Origin: Betaproteobacteria bacterium
Lineage (GTDB): Bacteria; Pseudomonadota; Gammaproteobacteria; Burkholderiales; SG8-39
DNA length: 64,000 bases
Direction of reading: 5' to 3'
Assembly (NCBI GenBank): GCA_016195915.1
Contig: JACPYS010000015.1
Coordinates: 186,001-250,000, forward strand
The notes beneath the pieces were generated by a model. It did no database searches, had not been told where the DNA came from, and saw nothing but the letters and a program-made list of their open reading frames with translations. Both the position numbers and the translations under genes were made by a program. Of this stretch, positions 9,105 through 16,936 are shown piece after piece. The stretch's first letter is position 1. Each line of letters starts with the position of its first letter.

Positions 9105-9877
9105 GCCTCGCCTCCCCGCTCGCGCACCCACAGCGCGTTGCGCTCGCGCTCGAGGATGATCGAGCGCACGCGCCAGAGCGCAGTGACGATGCTGTACATC
9201 CATGCCGCGAGCGCGACCAGGATCATGCCGGCGAACATCGTGGCCGCCATGCTCGGCGCCTTGGTGAGGCTCACCGAGGCGCCCTGATGCAGGGTGTTCC
9301 ACCACTTGACCGAAAAATAGATGATCGGCACGTTGATCACGCCGACGATCGCGAGTACCGCACCCGCGCGGTCCGCGCGACGCGGGTCGTCGATGGCCGT
9401 GGTGAGCGCGATGAACCCGAGATACAGGAACAGCAAGATCAACTCGGAGGTCAGACGCGCATCCCACACCCACCACGTGCCCCAGGTCGGCTTGCCCCAC
9501 AGCGCGCCGGTCCAGAGCGCGACGAACGTGAACATCGCGCCGGTCGGCGCGATCGCCGAAGCCATCATGCCGGAGAGCCTCGTATTGAGGACCAGCCCGA
9601 TGGCTGCCCAGATCGCCATCACCACGTACAGAAACATCGACATCCACGCCGCGGCCACGTGGATGAAAATCACGCGGTAGGACTCTCCCTGCTGAAAATC
9701 CGTCGGCGCCACGAAGAAACTCACGTAGAGCCCGGCGGCGGCGAACACCGCGGCCAGCATGGCAAACCAGGGAATCATCTTTCCCGCAAGCGGGAAAAAA
9801 GCCTGCGGCGCGGCGAACCGGAACATCGGGTTGCCGCGGCCGTCCGCGTGGGCTGCCAGTGTGTATGCGTTCGTCAT
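9101..9877 (-). CDS. ccmC: Heme exporter protein CcmC
   Basis: 258 residues from ATG 9877. A start at 9910 would overlap ccmB, and one at 9826 has no visible ribosome-binding site. There are six predicted membrane segments and the tryptophan-rich heme-handling motif [20 protein letters not shown] at about residues 140-160. CcmC presents heme to CcmE in the periplasm. The stop overlaps ccmD and it follows ccmB by about 19 bases. Confidence 0.94.
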   Translation of the reverse strand: MTNAYTLAAHADGRGNPMFRFAAPQAFFPLAGKMIPWFAMLAAVFAAAGLYVSFFVAPTDFQQGESYRVIFIHVAAAWMSMFLYVVMAIWAAIGLVLNTRLSGMMASAIAPTGAMFTFVALWTGALWGKPTWGTWWVWDARLTSELILLFLYLGFIALTTAIDDPRRADRAGAVLAIVGVINVPIIYFSVKWWNTLHQGASVSLTKAPSMAATMFAGMILVALAAWMYSIVTALWRVRSIILERERNALWVRERGGEA

Positions 9878-9896
9878 CAATCGAAATCTTCTTTGA

Positions 9897-10565
9897 TCAA
9901 TCGTAAGCAACCCTCAGCGCCGCGCAGGCCGCCCACGGCGCAACCACGCATGATAGTGCAAGGAACGCGCCCAGCAGCGACAGGTGCGGTCCCGCTCCCA
10001 TTCCGTTCGAGACGGCGGCCACGCCGCCCGCACCGAATATCAGCACCGGAACGTACAGCGGCAATACCAGCAGCGCCAGCAGTACCCCCCCGCCGCGCAC
10101 ACCCAAAGTAAGCGCCGCACCGACTGCGCCGATCAGACTGAGCACCGGCGTTCCGATGAGTAACGATAGCGCCAGCACCCATAGCGCTTGTTGAGGCAGG
10201 TCAAATTGCACCCCCAAAACCGGTGCGAGCAGCGTCAGCGGCAGACCCGACATGAACCAGTGGGCGATGATCTTGCCGATCACGATTAACCCCAGCGGAT
10301 GTGCGGATATGAGCATCTGCTCCAGCGTGCCGTCGGCGTGATCGGAGGCGAACAGGCGCTGCAACGAAAGCATCGCCGCGAGCAATGCCGCAACCCAGAC
10401 GATGCCCGGCGCCATGGTGTGCATCAGGTTCGGTTCCGGACCGACGCCGAGCGGAAACAGCGTCACCACGATGACGAAGAACACCAGGTGGTTGAGCACG
10501 TCGCCGCGCCGGCGCATCGACAGGCGCAGGTCGCGGGCGATGATCGAACGCAGTCCCTGGAACAT
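9897..10565 (-). CDS. ccmB: Heme ABC exporter permease CcmB
   Basis: 222 residues. It opens with LRSIIARDLRLSMRRRGDV, then six hydrophobic segments, including SLQRLFASDHADGTLEQML between helices 2 and 3, all typical of CcmB. It is the membrane partner of the CcmA ATPase in releasing holo-CcmE. It lies 11 bases after ccmA in the same operon. Confidence 0.94.
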   Translation of the reverse strand: MFQGLRSIIARDLRLSMRRRGDVLNHLVFFVIVVTLFPLGVGPEPNLMHTMAPGIVWVAALLAAMLSLQRLFASDHADGTLEQMLISAHPLGLIVIGKIIAHWFMSGLPLTLLAPVLGVQFDLPQQALWVLALSLLIGTPVLSLIGAVGAALTLGVRGGGVLLALLVLPLYVPVLIFGAGGVAAVSNGMGAGPHLSLLGAFLALSCVVAPWAACAALRVAYD

Positions 10566-10576
10566 GCCCCTCGCCC

Positions 10577-11197
10577 TCAGCCGAGCGCAACCACGTGGCG
10601 CAGGCGCGTCGTGATCGCCACTTCCTGGTGCGTAGTCAGGATCGCCATGCCGCCGCGCGCGAGATGCTCGTCGACCAGCGCGACCACGGTCTCCAGCGCG
10701 CGCGCATCGAGCGCCGCGAAATGCTCATCGAGGATCCACAGCGGCGTGTCCGCGGCGAGGCAAAGCCGCGCGAGGGCCACCCGGCGTTTCTGCCCCTGCG
10801 ACAGATAGCGGGACGGCAGTTTCGCGCGGTGCGCAAGGCCGATGCGCTCGAGCGCTGCGGCACGCTCCTCGCGTGAGGAACTGCGTCCCGCCATTTCGCG
10901 CGCGACGGCGAGATTTTCCTCCGCCGTGAACTCGTCCTTCATCGCATTGGCGTGGCCGATGAAAAGCAGGTCGCGCGCGTAGGATTCGCGCAACTCGCGC
11001 ACGTCCTCGCCGGCCCAGCGAATCTCTCCCGCCACCGGACGCGACAGTCCGGCCACCAGACGAAGCAGGCTCGTCTTGCCGCTGCCGTTCGGCCCCTGCA
11101 CGAGCAGCAACTCACCCTCGCCGAGCGCGAAGCTCACGCCGGAAAACAGGCGCACATCGCCGCGTTCGCAGGCGAGGTCTTTGACTTCAAGCGTCAT
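10577..11197 (-). CDS. ccmA: Heme ABC exporter ATP-binding protein CcmA
   Basis: 206 residues, a compact ABC ATPase: Walker A GPNGSGKTSLLRLVAG (about residues 35-50), signature LSQGQKRRVALARL, Walker B LWILDEHFAALD and the switch histidine in LTTHQE. It powers the CcmB/C/D complex. It is the first ccm gene. The hicBA pair lies immediately upstream on the same strand (hicA ends one base before), so the operon promoter may sit above hicB or be internal. Confidence 0.95.
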   Translation of the reverse strand: MTLEVKDLACERGDVRLFSGVSFALGEGELLLVQGPNGSGKTSLLRLVAGLSRPVAGEIRWAGEDVRELRESYARDLLFIGHANAMKDEFTAEENLAVAREMAGRSSSREERAAALERIGLAHRAKLPSRYLSQGQKRRVALARLCLAADTPLWILDEHFAALDARALETVVALVDEHLARGGMAILTTHQEVAITTRLRHVVALG

Positions 11198-11395
11198 TCA
11201 AAAATTCTTGGGTAGACCGGCCTGCTTGAGCACCGTATTGGCCATGTGACGCGATACGATCTTCGCATCGACCGGGAACCGGCGCGCGCTGACCGGACTT
11301 TCCCAGATGTCGTGATCGCCCTTGCCATGGCGCACGACATGGCAACCGGCCTCTCGAAGCAGTCGAATCACTTCGGGCGTGAGGTTGCGCCCCAT
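11198..11395 (-). CDS. hicA: HicA-type mRNA interferase toxin
   Basis: 65 residues. The HicA double-stranded-RNA-binding-like fold is recognisable: LTPEVIRLLREAGCHVVRHG, then KGDHDIWESP with the catalytic-type histidine region, and a C-terminal ANTVLKQAGL. ATG 11395 overlaps the antitoxin stop (TGATG). In HicB-like DUF1902 pairs the antitoxin gene comes first, as here. The toxin ends one base before ccmA, so the pair is wedged against the ccm operon. Confidence 0.85.
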   Translation of the reverse strand: MGRNLTPEVIRLLREAGCHVVRHGKGDHDIWESPVSARRFPVDAKIVSRHMANTVLKQAGLPKNF

Positions 11396-11637
11396 CAGGC
11401 CGCGTTTCTGATCTGCGCCAAGTGCGCCGTGGTCAGCAACCGCACCGGAATTGAATCGTCTCTCGGGCAGCCGTTTTCTTCCAGCATTTCCGGCACGCGG
11501 ACATGCAGCAGCGCAATCATGCCCTCCAGCGTCGCAGCCTCGCCGACCAGTCCGGGAACATTGCTGCTCTCGATATACCAGACCCCAGCTTCGACATCCC
11601 ACTCAACGCGAATTTCGTAGTGCATGAGGCTCTCCAA
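11395..11637 (-). CDS. HicB-like (DUF1902) antitoxin
   Basis: 80 residues, or 76 from the second Met at 11625. YEIRVEWDVEAGVWYIESSN and VPGLVGEAATLEGMIALLH match the HicB-like DUF1902 fold, a partial RNase H fold that binds HicA. It overlaps hicA by one base. No separate DNA-binding tail is obvious. Confidence 0.78.
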   Translation of the reverse strand: MESLMHYEIRVEWDVEAGVWYIESSNVPGLVGEAATLEGMIALLHVRVPEMLEENGCPRDDSIPVRLLTTAHLAQIRNAA

Positions 11638-11898
11638 TCATTGGCCCGTGACGCCGCCCGGGAAGTATACCGCCATTGCCGCTCGGGCCGATGCGCGCGA
11701 GAGCCGAGTTCCTGTCAGTTCTCATGCAGCAGTTGTCACCTGCAACCCGCGCTTCGGCGTTTGTTCGAGCACGATGCGCTGGTTGACCCATCGGTTCAGG
11801 CCACCATCATCCAAGCGGTAGTTGCTCGTCGCTCCTTGTTGGCGGTCTTCTAGCAGCGCCTGCCAGTTCTGAAACTCAAGCCGCGAATGTTGCTCGCA
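11638..11898. other. Non-coding stretch, no gene supported
   Basis: No convincing gene. A minus-strand open frame ends here with residues such as YRLDDGGLNRWVNQRIVLEQ, but no family is recognised and the frame runs through the promoter and TumE remnant of the next unit. It may hold decayed mobile DNA. Confidence 0.4.
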
Positions 11899-11927
11899 TT
11901 GACAACACTTGCAAGTGTTCCTATCGT
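11899..11927 (+). promoter_or_regulatory. Sigma-70 promoter with palindromic operator for the TumE/HTH unit
   Basis: TTGACA at 11899-11904 and TATCGT at 11922-11927 are separated by 17 bp, an optimal sigma-70 layout. Between them lies a perfect 16-bp palindrome, AACACTTGCAAGTGTT (11904-11919). An operator placed between -35 and -10 is the classic arrangement for autoregulated toxin-antitoxin operons. The HTH protein at 12062 is the natural candidate ligand. Confidence 0.65.
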
Positions 11928-11934
11928 AAGCAAC

Positions 11935-12060
11935 GTGAGAACAGTCCTGCTGTCGGACGAACGCCGCGACATCGCCGAGGACCACTTCGTCGAGTTGGTA
12001 GTGTGGCAGGCGCCGCAGCCGGCGCGCGCTTCGGCGCACCTGTCTAAATGGAGATCCTGA
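11935..12060 (+). pseudogene. TumE-family toxin remnant, 3'-truncated
   Basis: 41 codons from GTG 11935. VRTVLLSDERRDIAEDHFVE, then LVVWQAPQPARASAH, resembles the N-terminus of TumE-type (DUF6516) toxins, in which an SxH..KYRL segment follows. Here the frame ends SKWRS-stop at that point, just before the antitoxin start, so the roughly 60 C-terminal residues expected are missing. The truncated end supplies the GGAG ribosome-binding site for the downstream HTH gene. The family call rests on a short stretch. Confidence 0.45.
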
Positions 12061-12061
12061 G

Positions 12062-12400
12062 ATGAAGACGGTGACGATTTCGGTATCCTCGATGGACGAA
12101 ACCAAACAGCGGTTTCTGGCGGCCTTCAAAGGCAAGCCGCAGGGTGCGCATATCAGTTTCCCAACCGTGGAACTGCTCTGGAAGGTGCTGGCACCCAACC
12201 GCATGGCGCTGGTGCGCGCTCTGACCGGAGCGGGGGCGGTGACCATCCGCGAGGCGGCGCGGCGCGTAAACCGCGATGTGCGTGCGGTGCATTCCGACGT
12301 GACCGTGCTCATCAACGCGGGCTTACTCAACCGCATCGAGGACGGCATCGAGTTTCCGTATGAGGCCGTGCATGTGGATTTCATTCTGAAGGCGGCGTAG
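12062..12400 (+). CDS. HTH antitoxin-like regulator (HVO_A0114-type)
   Basis: 112 residues. The C-terminal half holds a winged-helix DNA-binding domain: TGAGAVTIREAARRVNRDVR, then AVHSDVTVLINAGLLNRIED. Proteins of this type are the antitoxin partners of TumE toxins and normally follow the toxin gene, as here. GGAG lies 8 bases before ATG 12062. With the toxin truncated, this is probably an orphan antitoxin still able to bind the palindrome at 11904-11919. Confidence 0.75.
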   Translation: MKTVTISVSSMDETKQRFLAAFKGKPQGAHISFPTVELLWKVLAPNRMALVRALTGAGAVTIREAARRVNRDVRAVHSDVTVLINAGLLNRIEDGIEFPYEAVHVDFILKAA

Positions 12401-12440
12401 GCAGGCACGGCGCCAAGAATTCTTGCAATGAAATCCCTAG

Positions 12441-12460
12441 GCTCCCACTTTCGCGGGAGC
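12441..12460. repeat. Short hairpin repeat (REP-like)
   Basis: GCTCCC-ACTTTCGC-GGGAGC, followed by GACGG. A closely related element, ATCCCCGC-TTTC-GCGGGGAT followed by GACG, lies at 26920-26939. Dispersed hairpins with a CTTTCGCGGG core are common between genes in betaproteobacterial genomes. Confidence 0.5.
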
Positions 12461-12494
12461 GACGGGAATATTTCAGCACACCGCTGACCGCACT

Positions 12495-12533
12495 CAAAAA
12501 AGCAAAAAGGCCTTGCGGGTGACCCGCAAGGCC
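12495..12533 (-). terminator. Rho-independent terminator of mtoAB
   Basis: A perfect 11-bp stem (arms 12509-12519 and 12523-12533, GGCCTTGCGGG/CCCGCAAGGCC) with a 3-base loop. Read on the minus strand it is followed by TTTTTGCTTTTTTG. It lies about 50 bases past the mtoB stop, so it ends the mtoA-mtoB transcript. Confidence 0.9.
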
Positions 12534-12582
12534 TCAAAGGGAGACAAATCTCTGGAGATTGGAGGATGCGCTCCCGGTGGTT

Positions 12583-14928
12583 CTATTGGAACCGCATGAC
12601 GTAGCTTGCGCCAATGTAATTCACGGTCTGTTTCTGCTTGGCGTTGATGGTCGTGTTGTCGTTGTAGAAGAACGGCACGCCGTTAAAGTTGTATGTCCAC
12701 TCGTTGAACAGCGTGTGCTGGTAGATGAAGTCCGCGCGGATGTACGACATCTTGTCCAGTGCGTAGTCGGTGAACAGCTTCAGCCTGATCAGCCGGTAGG
12801 TCACATCCGGCAGTCCGCCCTGCTCGTTCAGGAACAGCGTGTTCGTCGCCGAGGCGTTCGGATCCTGAACCTGGAAATACTTCAACCTGTCATCGAGGTA
12901 GGTCAGGTCGGCGCCCACGTTAACCCGTCCCGAAGGCTTGCCATAAAGTCCCAGACCGAAGCTGTTGTTCCTGTCCTTCAGAGTAGCGTCATAGCCGGTC
13001 GAGTGTCCCGCATTGGTCTTGTATGTCCCGTTGGACCAATAGCCGGTCACTCTCCACGACTCGCTCAGCTGATATGTCGCGTCCGCCCCGTACAGGGTAA
13101 ATCCGGTGTCGCGCAGACCGTGGTCCGTCGCTTCCATGCTGTACTTGTCCTTGTTGTAGTCGGCATATACCTGAAACGACAGCTTGTCGTTTGGAGTCCA
13201 GTTCGTCATCAACTTGAACTTGTTGCGCTTGCGGTCTTCCTGGAAGAACGGAAATATTCCAGTTCTCGTGGCGTTCGTGAGGCCGTTGTTGAATATATTG
13301 GCCGCGGTGGTAGTCGCCGGAGAGCCGATGGTGCCGCATGCGGTCTGGGAAATCAGACCAGTGTTGCCTTCGATCACCCCCGTGCCCGCGTTCGCAAGAC
13401 CGCCCAAGCCTTGGCAACTGAGGGAAAGGGGTTTGAGCCAAGGGGAATCCCCGCTGCGCTTGCTCTCGCCATAGCTGACCGCGCCCGTGAGCGTTTCGGA
13501 CATGGACTTGCGCAATTCGAGCCGCCAGCCCTGGTCTTTGGTCTTCTGCCTGATTCCCGTGATGCCGTTCAAGTTGGCCGATTGGGGGAACGCGCCGAAA
13601 TCCTCATGCTCGTAATGCACTCCACCGGTCGCAAGATAGTTCGCGGGCAACTTGTAGCTCGCCTCGATCTTGCCGTCCCACTTCCTGGGCGAGGTGACGG
13701 TGTTCGTGAAACTGTTGAACGTTGCGGTAGCTGCCGTACTGGAGAATTCCCCGTTGTACAGCGCGCTCGGCGTCTTGTTGCTGGTGTTTTCGTACTTCAG
13801 GTCGCCATGCACGTGCAGCTTGTCGAGCGGATGCGACGACAGGCCCACCTGCGCCTTGGTCTTGTTGAGCACGCCGTCGAGACTGTTCCTTCCGGCCGGG
13901 GCACCCGTCAGCCCCATGTTGAGGAAGCCCTCGTTCTGCGTCGCATGGGTGTAGGAGTACTTGAAGTTCATCTTCGTCGACGGAGTGAACTTGTAGTTTC
14001 CGCCGATGTAGAACTGCTGCGCCTGGTTGTCCGGCCACAACGCCATCGGCAGTTGCAGGATGCCCTGCAATCCCGTCTGCAACGGCAGCGCGGTACCCAA
14101 ACCATTAACCAAGGTACCCGGAACCGTCGGTGTCAGGTTGCCGTTCTGGTTGGTATAGAACGAGCCGTAATAGCCACCCGAGAGGTTCAGTTTCTGCCCG
14201 CTCCAGTTGAGCTTCATGTCGATCTGCCGGATGGTCGAATTCACCGGTTCGGGAAGCATCAGCAACGCCCAGCCGGTCGCGGTGGCCGTCGGCCCCGCCG
14301 CGCACGTCGAACCGACCGTTACCGAACTGCAGGGGAAGCCTCTGCCCCACAGGCGGGCCCCGTTCTTGTCCTCGTTCTTGAAGTTGACTTCCATCTGCAT
14401 CCGGCCATCGAACCATTTTTCGAGGTTCAGGCTGATGCTCTTTCTCTTGAGATCCAGGTTAAGTTCGCTGCCTTGGCCTGGTGCCGATTGGAGAACTACC
14501 GTGGGAGTGGTGGTGCCGGCGCCCACCAAGCCGGTCGTGATGGTGCGCGGATCATGGCGCACCACCTCGCTGTAATCGCCCCAGAGTTTCAGGTCGCCCA
14601 GTTTGCGGTAGGCGAACCCGACTTCCCGGTTGTCCAACCCGAGATTTCGCCCTTCGAGCGTAAACCACTTGCCCGCGTTCGAGTCGGCATCCCTGTACGT
14701 GAAGCCGAGCAGTCCATGGCCCTGCTGGTTGCGCAGGCCATTGAACATGCCGAAGCGCGCGCGGTCCTTTTCATTCCCGCTCGCGATGCTCCCGCCGACG
14801 CTGATGGAGTTTCCCGGCGCGGTGAGTGCGTCGATTTCCTGGGCGCCCGCCGCGGACGCGAAGGCCGAGAGCACGGCGAGGGCGATGACGGTCTGGCCGA
14901 AGCCAACATTTTGCTTGGATGTGGTCAT
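12583..14928 (-). CDS. mtoB: MtoB/MtrB/PioB-family outer-membrane beta-barrel
   Basis: 781 residues. After a signal peptide ending near ASAAGAQ come alternating beta-strand segments through the whole length, ending in the outer-membrane signature NYIGASYVMRFQ. This is the MtrB/PioB decaheme-associated porin family: the barrel sheathes the MtrA-type cytochrome to carry electrons across the outer membrane. The gene lies 18 bases after the decaheme gene, with a strong terminator behind it. No CXXC pair is seen near the mature N-terminus, unlike Shewanella MtrB, and no outer-surface multiheme cytochrome gene is adjacent, which points towards the Mto/Pio (Fe(II)-oxidising) side of the family. Direction of flow is inference. 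Confidence 0.9.
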   Translation of the reverse strand: MTTSKQNVGFGQTVIALAVLSAFASAAGAQEIDALTAPGNSISVGGSIASGNEKDRARFGMFNGLRNQQGHGLLGFTYRDADSNAGKWFTLEGRNLGLDNREVGFAYRKLGDLKLWGDYSEVVRHDPRTITTGLVGAGTTTPTVVLQSAPGQGSELNLDLKRKSISLNLEKWFDGRMQMEVNFKNEDKNGARLWGRGFPCSSVTVGSTCAAGPTATATGWALLMLPEPVNSTIRQIDMKLNWSGQKLNLSGGYYGSFYTNQNGNLTPTVPGTLVNGLGTALPLQTGLQGILQLPMALWPDNQAQQFYIGGNYKFTPSTKMNFKYSYTHATQNEGFLNMGLTGAPAGRNSLDGVLNKTKAQVGLSSHPLDKLHVHGDLKYENTSNKTPSALYNGEFSSTAATATFNSFTNTVTSPRKWDGKIEASYKLPANYLATGGVHYEHEDFGAFPQSANLNGITGIRQKTKDQGWRLELRKSMSETLTGAVSYGESKRSGDSPWLKPLSLSCQGLGGLANAGTGVIEGNTGLISQTACGTIGSPATTTAANIFNNGLTNATRTGIFPFFQEDRKRNKFKLMTNWTPNDKLSFQVYADYNKDKYSMEATDHGLRDTGFTLYGADATYQLSESWRVTGYWSNGTYKTNAGHSTGYDATLKDRNNSFGLGLYGKPSGRVNVGADLTYLDDRLKYFQVQDPNASATNTLFLNEQGGLPDVTYRLIRLKLFTDYALDKMSYIRADFIYQHTLFNEWTYNFNGVPFFYNDNTTINAKQKQTVNYIGASYVMRFQ

Positions 14929-14946
14929 GATGTGGATCGCCTTTTC

Positions 14947-15912
14947 TTATCTGAGCATGTACTGCGGCGTCGGGCCGGAGAAGGCCGGGTTGTTGCCCCC
15001 GTGGATCTGCGTGTGGCAGTTCAGGCAACCGCGTCCTTGCGTGTAGTTGATGCCGCTCTTGCCGCCCGTGGTGGCGCTGAGCAGAGGACCGTACTTCGCC
15101 AGTTCCTGGCCCTGGCCGCGCAGTTGCGCGAGGTTTCCGCCGTGCGGCGTATGGCACTGGTGGCAAAGGAACGGCGGCCGCAGTTTCAGCATGCTGTCGG
15201 CGACGGTGCCGTGCGGGTTGTGGCAGATCGAGCAGTCTTCGTTCACCGGCTCGTGCCCGTGCACGAAGGGTCCGCGTTTCTCCATGTGGCACTGATAGCA
15301 GGTGTCGACCACGCTGTCGCGCTTCATCAGCGCGCGGCCGATCGAGCCGTGCGGGTTGTGGCAATCGGAGCAGACCACTTTGCCTTCGATGATCGGGTGA
15401 CGGAAGGTGCGATTGACTTCCGAGCGCTGCTGCTTGTGGCAGGTGAAGCACACTTCAGGCTGCGTGAGCTTGGTGAGCACCCGGTCCTTGCTGTGCATGG
15501 TGTGACAACTGGTGCAGGCGGTCTGGCGAACCTGGTGCGTGCTGCCCTCCCAGTGGGTGCGCTTGCTGCCGCCGGCGTGGCAGGTCAGGCAGATCGCGTT
15601 CTTGTCGTCCGCCGCCATCGCCTTGCTGCCGGGGTTGACGATTCCGCCGACGCCTCGGCCGCCGCCCGCCTTCACGTGCTCGGTCCCGTCGCTGTGGCAG
15701 GTCGAGCACTGGCCCGCATTGGAGGGCCCCCTCAGGTTCCCCTTCGCGCCATGCACCGAAGCGTTGTAGTAACTGGTCTGGTCATCGTGGCACTTGCCGC
15801 AGACTTCGGGCCCTGGCCCGGCTGCGACGGCGCCCTGGCTTGCAAAACTCAAGCCCAAGGCCAGGGCAAGCCCCTGAAGTGCGGCGAGGAACGGCTGTTT
15901 AAGTTGTTTCAT
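14947..15912 (-). CDS. mtoA: MtoA/MtrA-family periplasmic decaheme cytochrome c
   Basis: 321 residues with a signal peptide (LQGLALALGLSFASQGAVAA) and ten CXXCH motifs: CGKCH, CSTCH, CLTCH, CTSCH, CFTCH, CSDCH, CYQCH, CSICH, CHQCH, CLNCH. Size, heme number and spacing fit the DmsE/MtrA/MtoA/PioA family, a heme wire inserted in the MtoB barrel. It starts a two-gene operon with mtoB. The 304-bp upstream region, shared with a divergent Crp/Fnr gene, holds a perfect FNR box at 16078-16091. Confidence 0.95.
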   Translation of the reverse strand: MKQLKQPFLAALQGLALALGLSFASQGAVAAGPGPEVCGKCHDDQTSYYNASVHGAKGNLRGPSNAGQCSTCHSDGTEHVKAGGGRGVGGIVNPGSKAMAADDKNAICLTCHAGGSKRTHWEGSTHQVRQTACTSCHTMHSKDRVLTKLTQPEVCFTCHKQQRSEVNRTFRHPIIEGKVVCSDCHNPHGSIGRALMKRDSVVDTCYQCHMEKRGPFVHGHEPVNEDCSICHNPHGTVADSMLKLRPPFLCHQCHTPHGGNLAQLRGQGQELAKYGPLLSATTGGKSGINYTQGRGCLNCHTQIHGGNNPAFSGPTPQYMLR

Positions 15913-16005
15913 CGAGCGGTCTCCCAGCGATTGCAGGTTGCGGCGATTGTTGTTGGACGGAATGATAGAAAAACTTATTTGCTTATTGATCTTACGAATA
16001 CAACT

Positions 16006-16030
16006 CGTTACGTGCCGTTACACAACGTTA
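16006..16030. repeat. Three CGTTA direct repeats at 10-bp period upstream of mtoA
   Basis: CGTTA occurs at 16006, 16016 and 16026, each followed by C, with exactly one helical turn between copies. The repeats lie about 95-115 bp upstream of mtoA in the divergent mtoA / Crp-Fnr intergenic region. Same-face direct repeats of this kind are typical binding sites for response regulators. No binder is identified. Confidence 0.45.
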
Positions 16031-16077
16031 CAAATGGGAATTAACGGCGAGGGTATTAGCTACGGCACCGCAGTTCT

Positions 16078-16091
16078 TTGATCGTAATCAA
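16078..16091. promoter_or_regulatory. FNR-type box TTGAT-N4-ATCAA
   Basis: TTGATCGTAATCAA is a perfect match to the TTGAT-N4-ATCAA consensus of FNR/DNR/ANR regulators. It lies in the 304-bp gap between mtoA (starts 15912, minus) and the Crp/Fnr gene (starts 16217, plus). That regulator's recognition helix contains the FNR-type ExxSR pattern (QEHFSRIL), so autoregulation and control of mtoAB are both plausible. The rest of the gap (15913-16216) shows no gene. Confidence 0.75.
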
Positions 16092-16216
16092 ACTCCACTC
16101 AAGTACGCCGAACCGGACGCGCCAAGTCCGCCGCATGTCACCCGCCTTTGATCTGCATCAGCATCGACGCACGAGTCTTCTTGAGAATCAGTGCATCGCA
16201 AAACAGACAGCTGAAT

Positions 16217-16915
16217 ATGAATTCAATGTTCAAGCAACAAATCCCCGTCGACCAGTTCATCGCGAACCTTCCGCTGTTCAAGGAATTCGCGCACGAAGAT
16301 CTCCAACGCATTGCCGCAGGCGCGGTCCGGGTGCATGCGCCCAGGGGCACGACCGTGTTCCGGGGCGGCGATCCTTGCGTCGGGATCTATGCGGTGCTGT
16401 TCGGCCGCCTGAAGCTCGCGCTGCATGCATCGCAGGGAAGTGAACGGGTCATCGACCTGATGGGCCCCGGGCAGACGGCGGGCGAGGCGGCAGTTTTTCT
16501 GGACAAGCCCTATGCGGTGACGGCCGAGGCGCTAGAGGACTCCGCACTGATTCTCATTTCGAAGGCGACCGTGCTCGCGGAGGCCGACCGTCATCCGGCC
16601 TTCGCACGCCGTATCATCAAGAGCCTGAGCCGGCGCGTGTTCCGCCACATCAGCGATCTGGAGAGCTACACGCTTTGCTCCGCGACGCACCGGGTCGCGA
16701 GCTATCTCCTGAACGACCTGCCGTTTCCCGCGCAGAACGATGCAGTATGCGTAAAGCTGCCCGCGGCCAAAGGCGTAATCGCGTCACGCCTGAACCTCAC
16801 GCAAGAGCATTTTTCGCGCATCCTGCATGATTTTTCGGCCGCCGGCCTGATCGAAGTGAACGGCCGTTCGATCATGATCTCCGATGCCGATGGATTGCGC
16901 GAGTGCGCCGCTTAG
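16217..16915 (+). CDS. Crp/Fnr-family transcriptional regulator
   Basis: 232 residues from ATG 16217; a longer frame to 16148 adds no family sequence. The cyclic-nucleotide-binding fold spans residues ~15-130 (GIYAVLFGRLKLALHASQGS, MGPGQTAGEAAVFLDKPYAV). A winged helix follows at ~170-225 with helix ASRLNLTQEHFSRILHDF. The ExxSR pattern in that helix predicts FNR-like site specificity. The N-terminal cysteine cluster of oxygen-sensing FNR is absent, so the signal is unlikely to be an FeS cluster; heme, NO or redox are alternatives. Divergent from mtoA. Confidence 0.9.
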   Translation: MNSMFKQQIPVDQFIANLPLFKEFAHEDLQRIAAGAVRVHAPRGTTVFRGGDPCVGIYAVLFGRLKLALHASQGSERVIDLMGPGQTAGEAAVFLDKPYAVTAEALEDSALILISKATVLAEADRHPAFARRIIKSLSRRVFRHISDLESYTLCSATHRVASYLLNDLPFPAQNDAVCVKLPAAKGVIASRLNLTQEHFSRILHDFSAAGLIEVNGRSIMISDADGLRECAA

Positions 16916-16922
16916 GCGCACT
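16902..16922. terminator. Weak hairpin between convergent genes
   Basis: AGTGCGCC-GCTTA-GGCGCACT, an 8-bp perfect stem overlapping the stop codon of the Crp/Fnr gene. The converging diheme cytochrome gene ends 15 bp further on. There is no T-run, so a terminator role is only possible. Confidence 0.35.
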
Positions 16923-16936
16923 CCTCGCACTCGCCG

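Noticed and set aside
11722-12537. Minus-strand open frame across the TumE remnant and HTH gene
   Set aside because: It runs antisense to a recognisable HTH protein and through a strong promoter/operator.
16006-16030. CGTTA repeats as a mini CRISPR or iteron origin
   Set aside because: Only three 5-6 bp copies over 25 bp, in a promoter region with no replication genes.
12559-16044. A very long plus-strand open frame opposite mtoA/mtoB
   Set aside because: It lies entirely over two well-supported minus-strand genes with signal peptides, ten CXXCH motifs and a terminator; its translation shows no domains. High GC makes such antisense frames common here.
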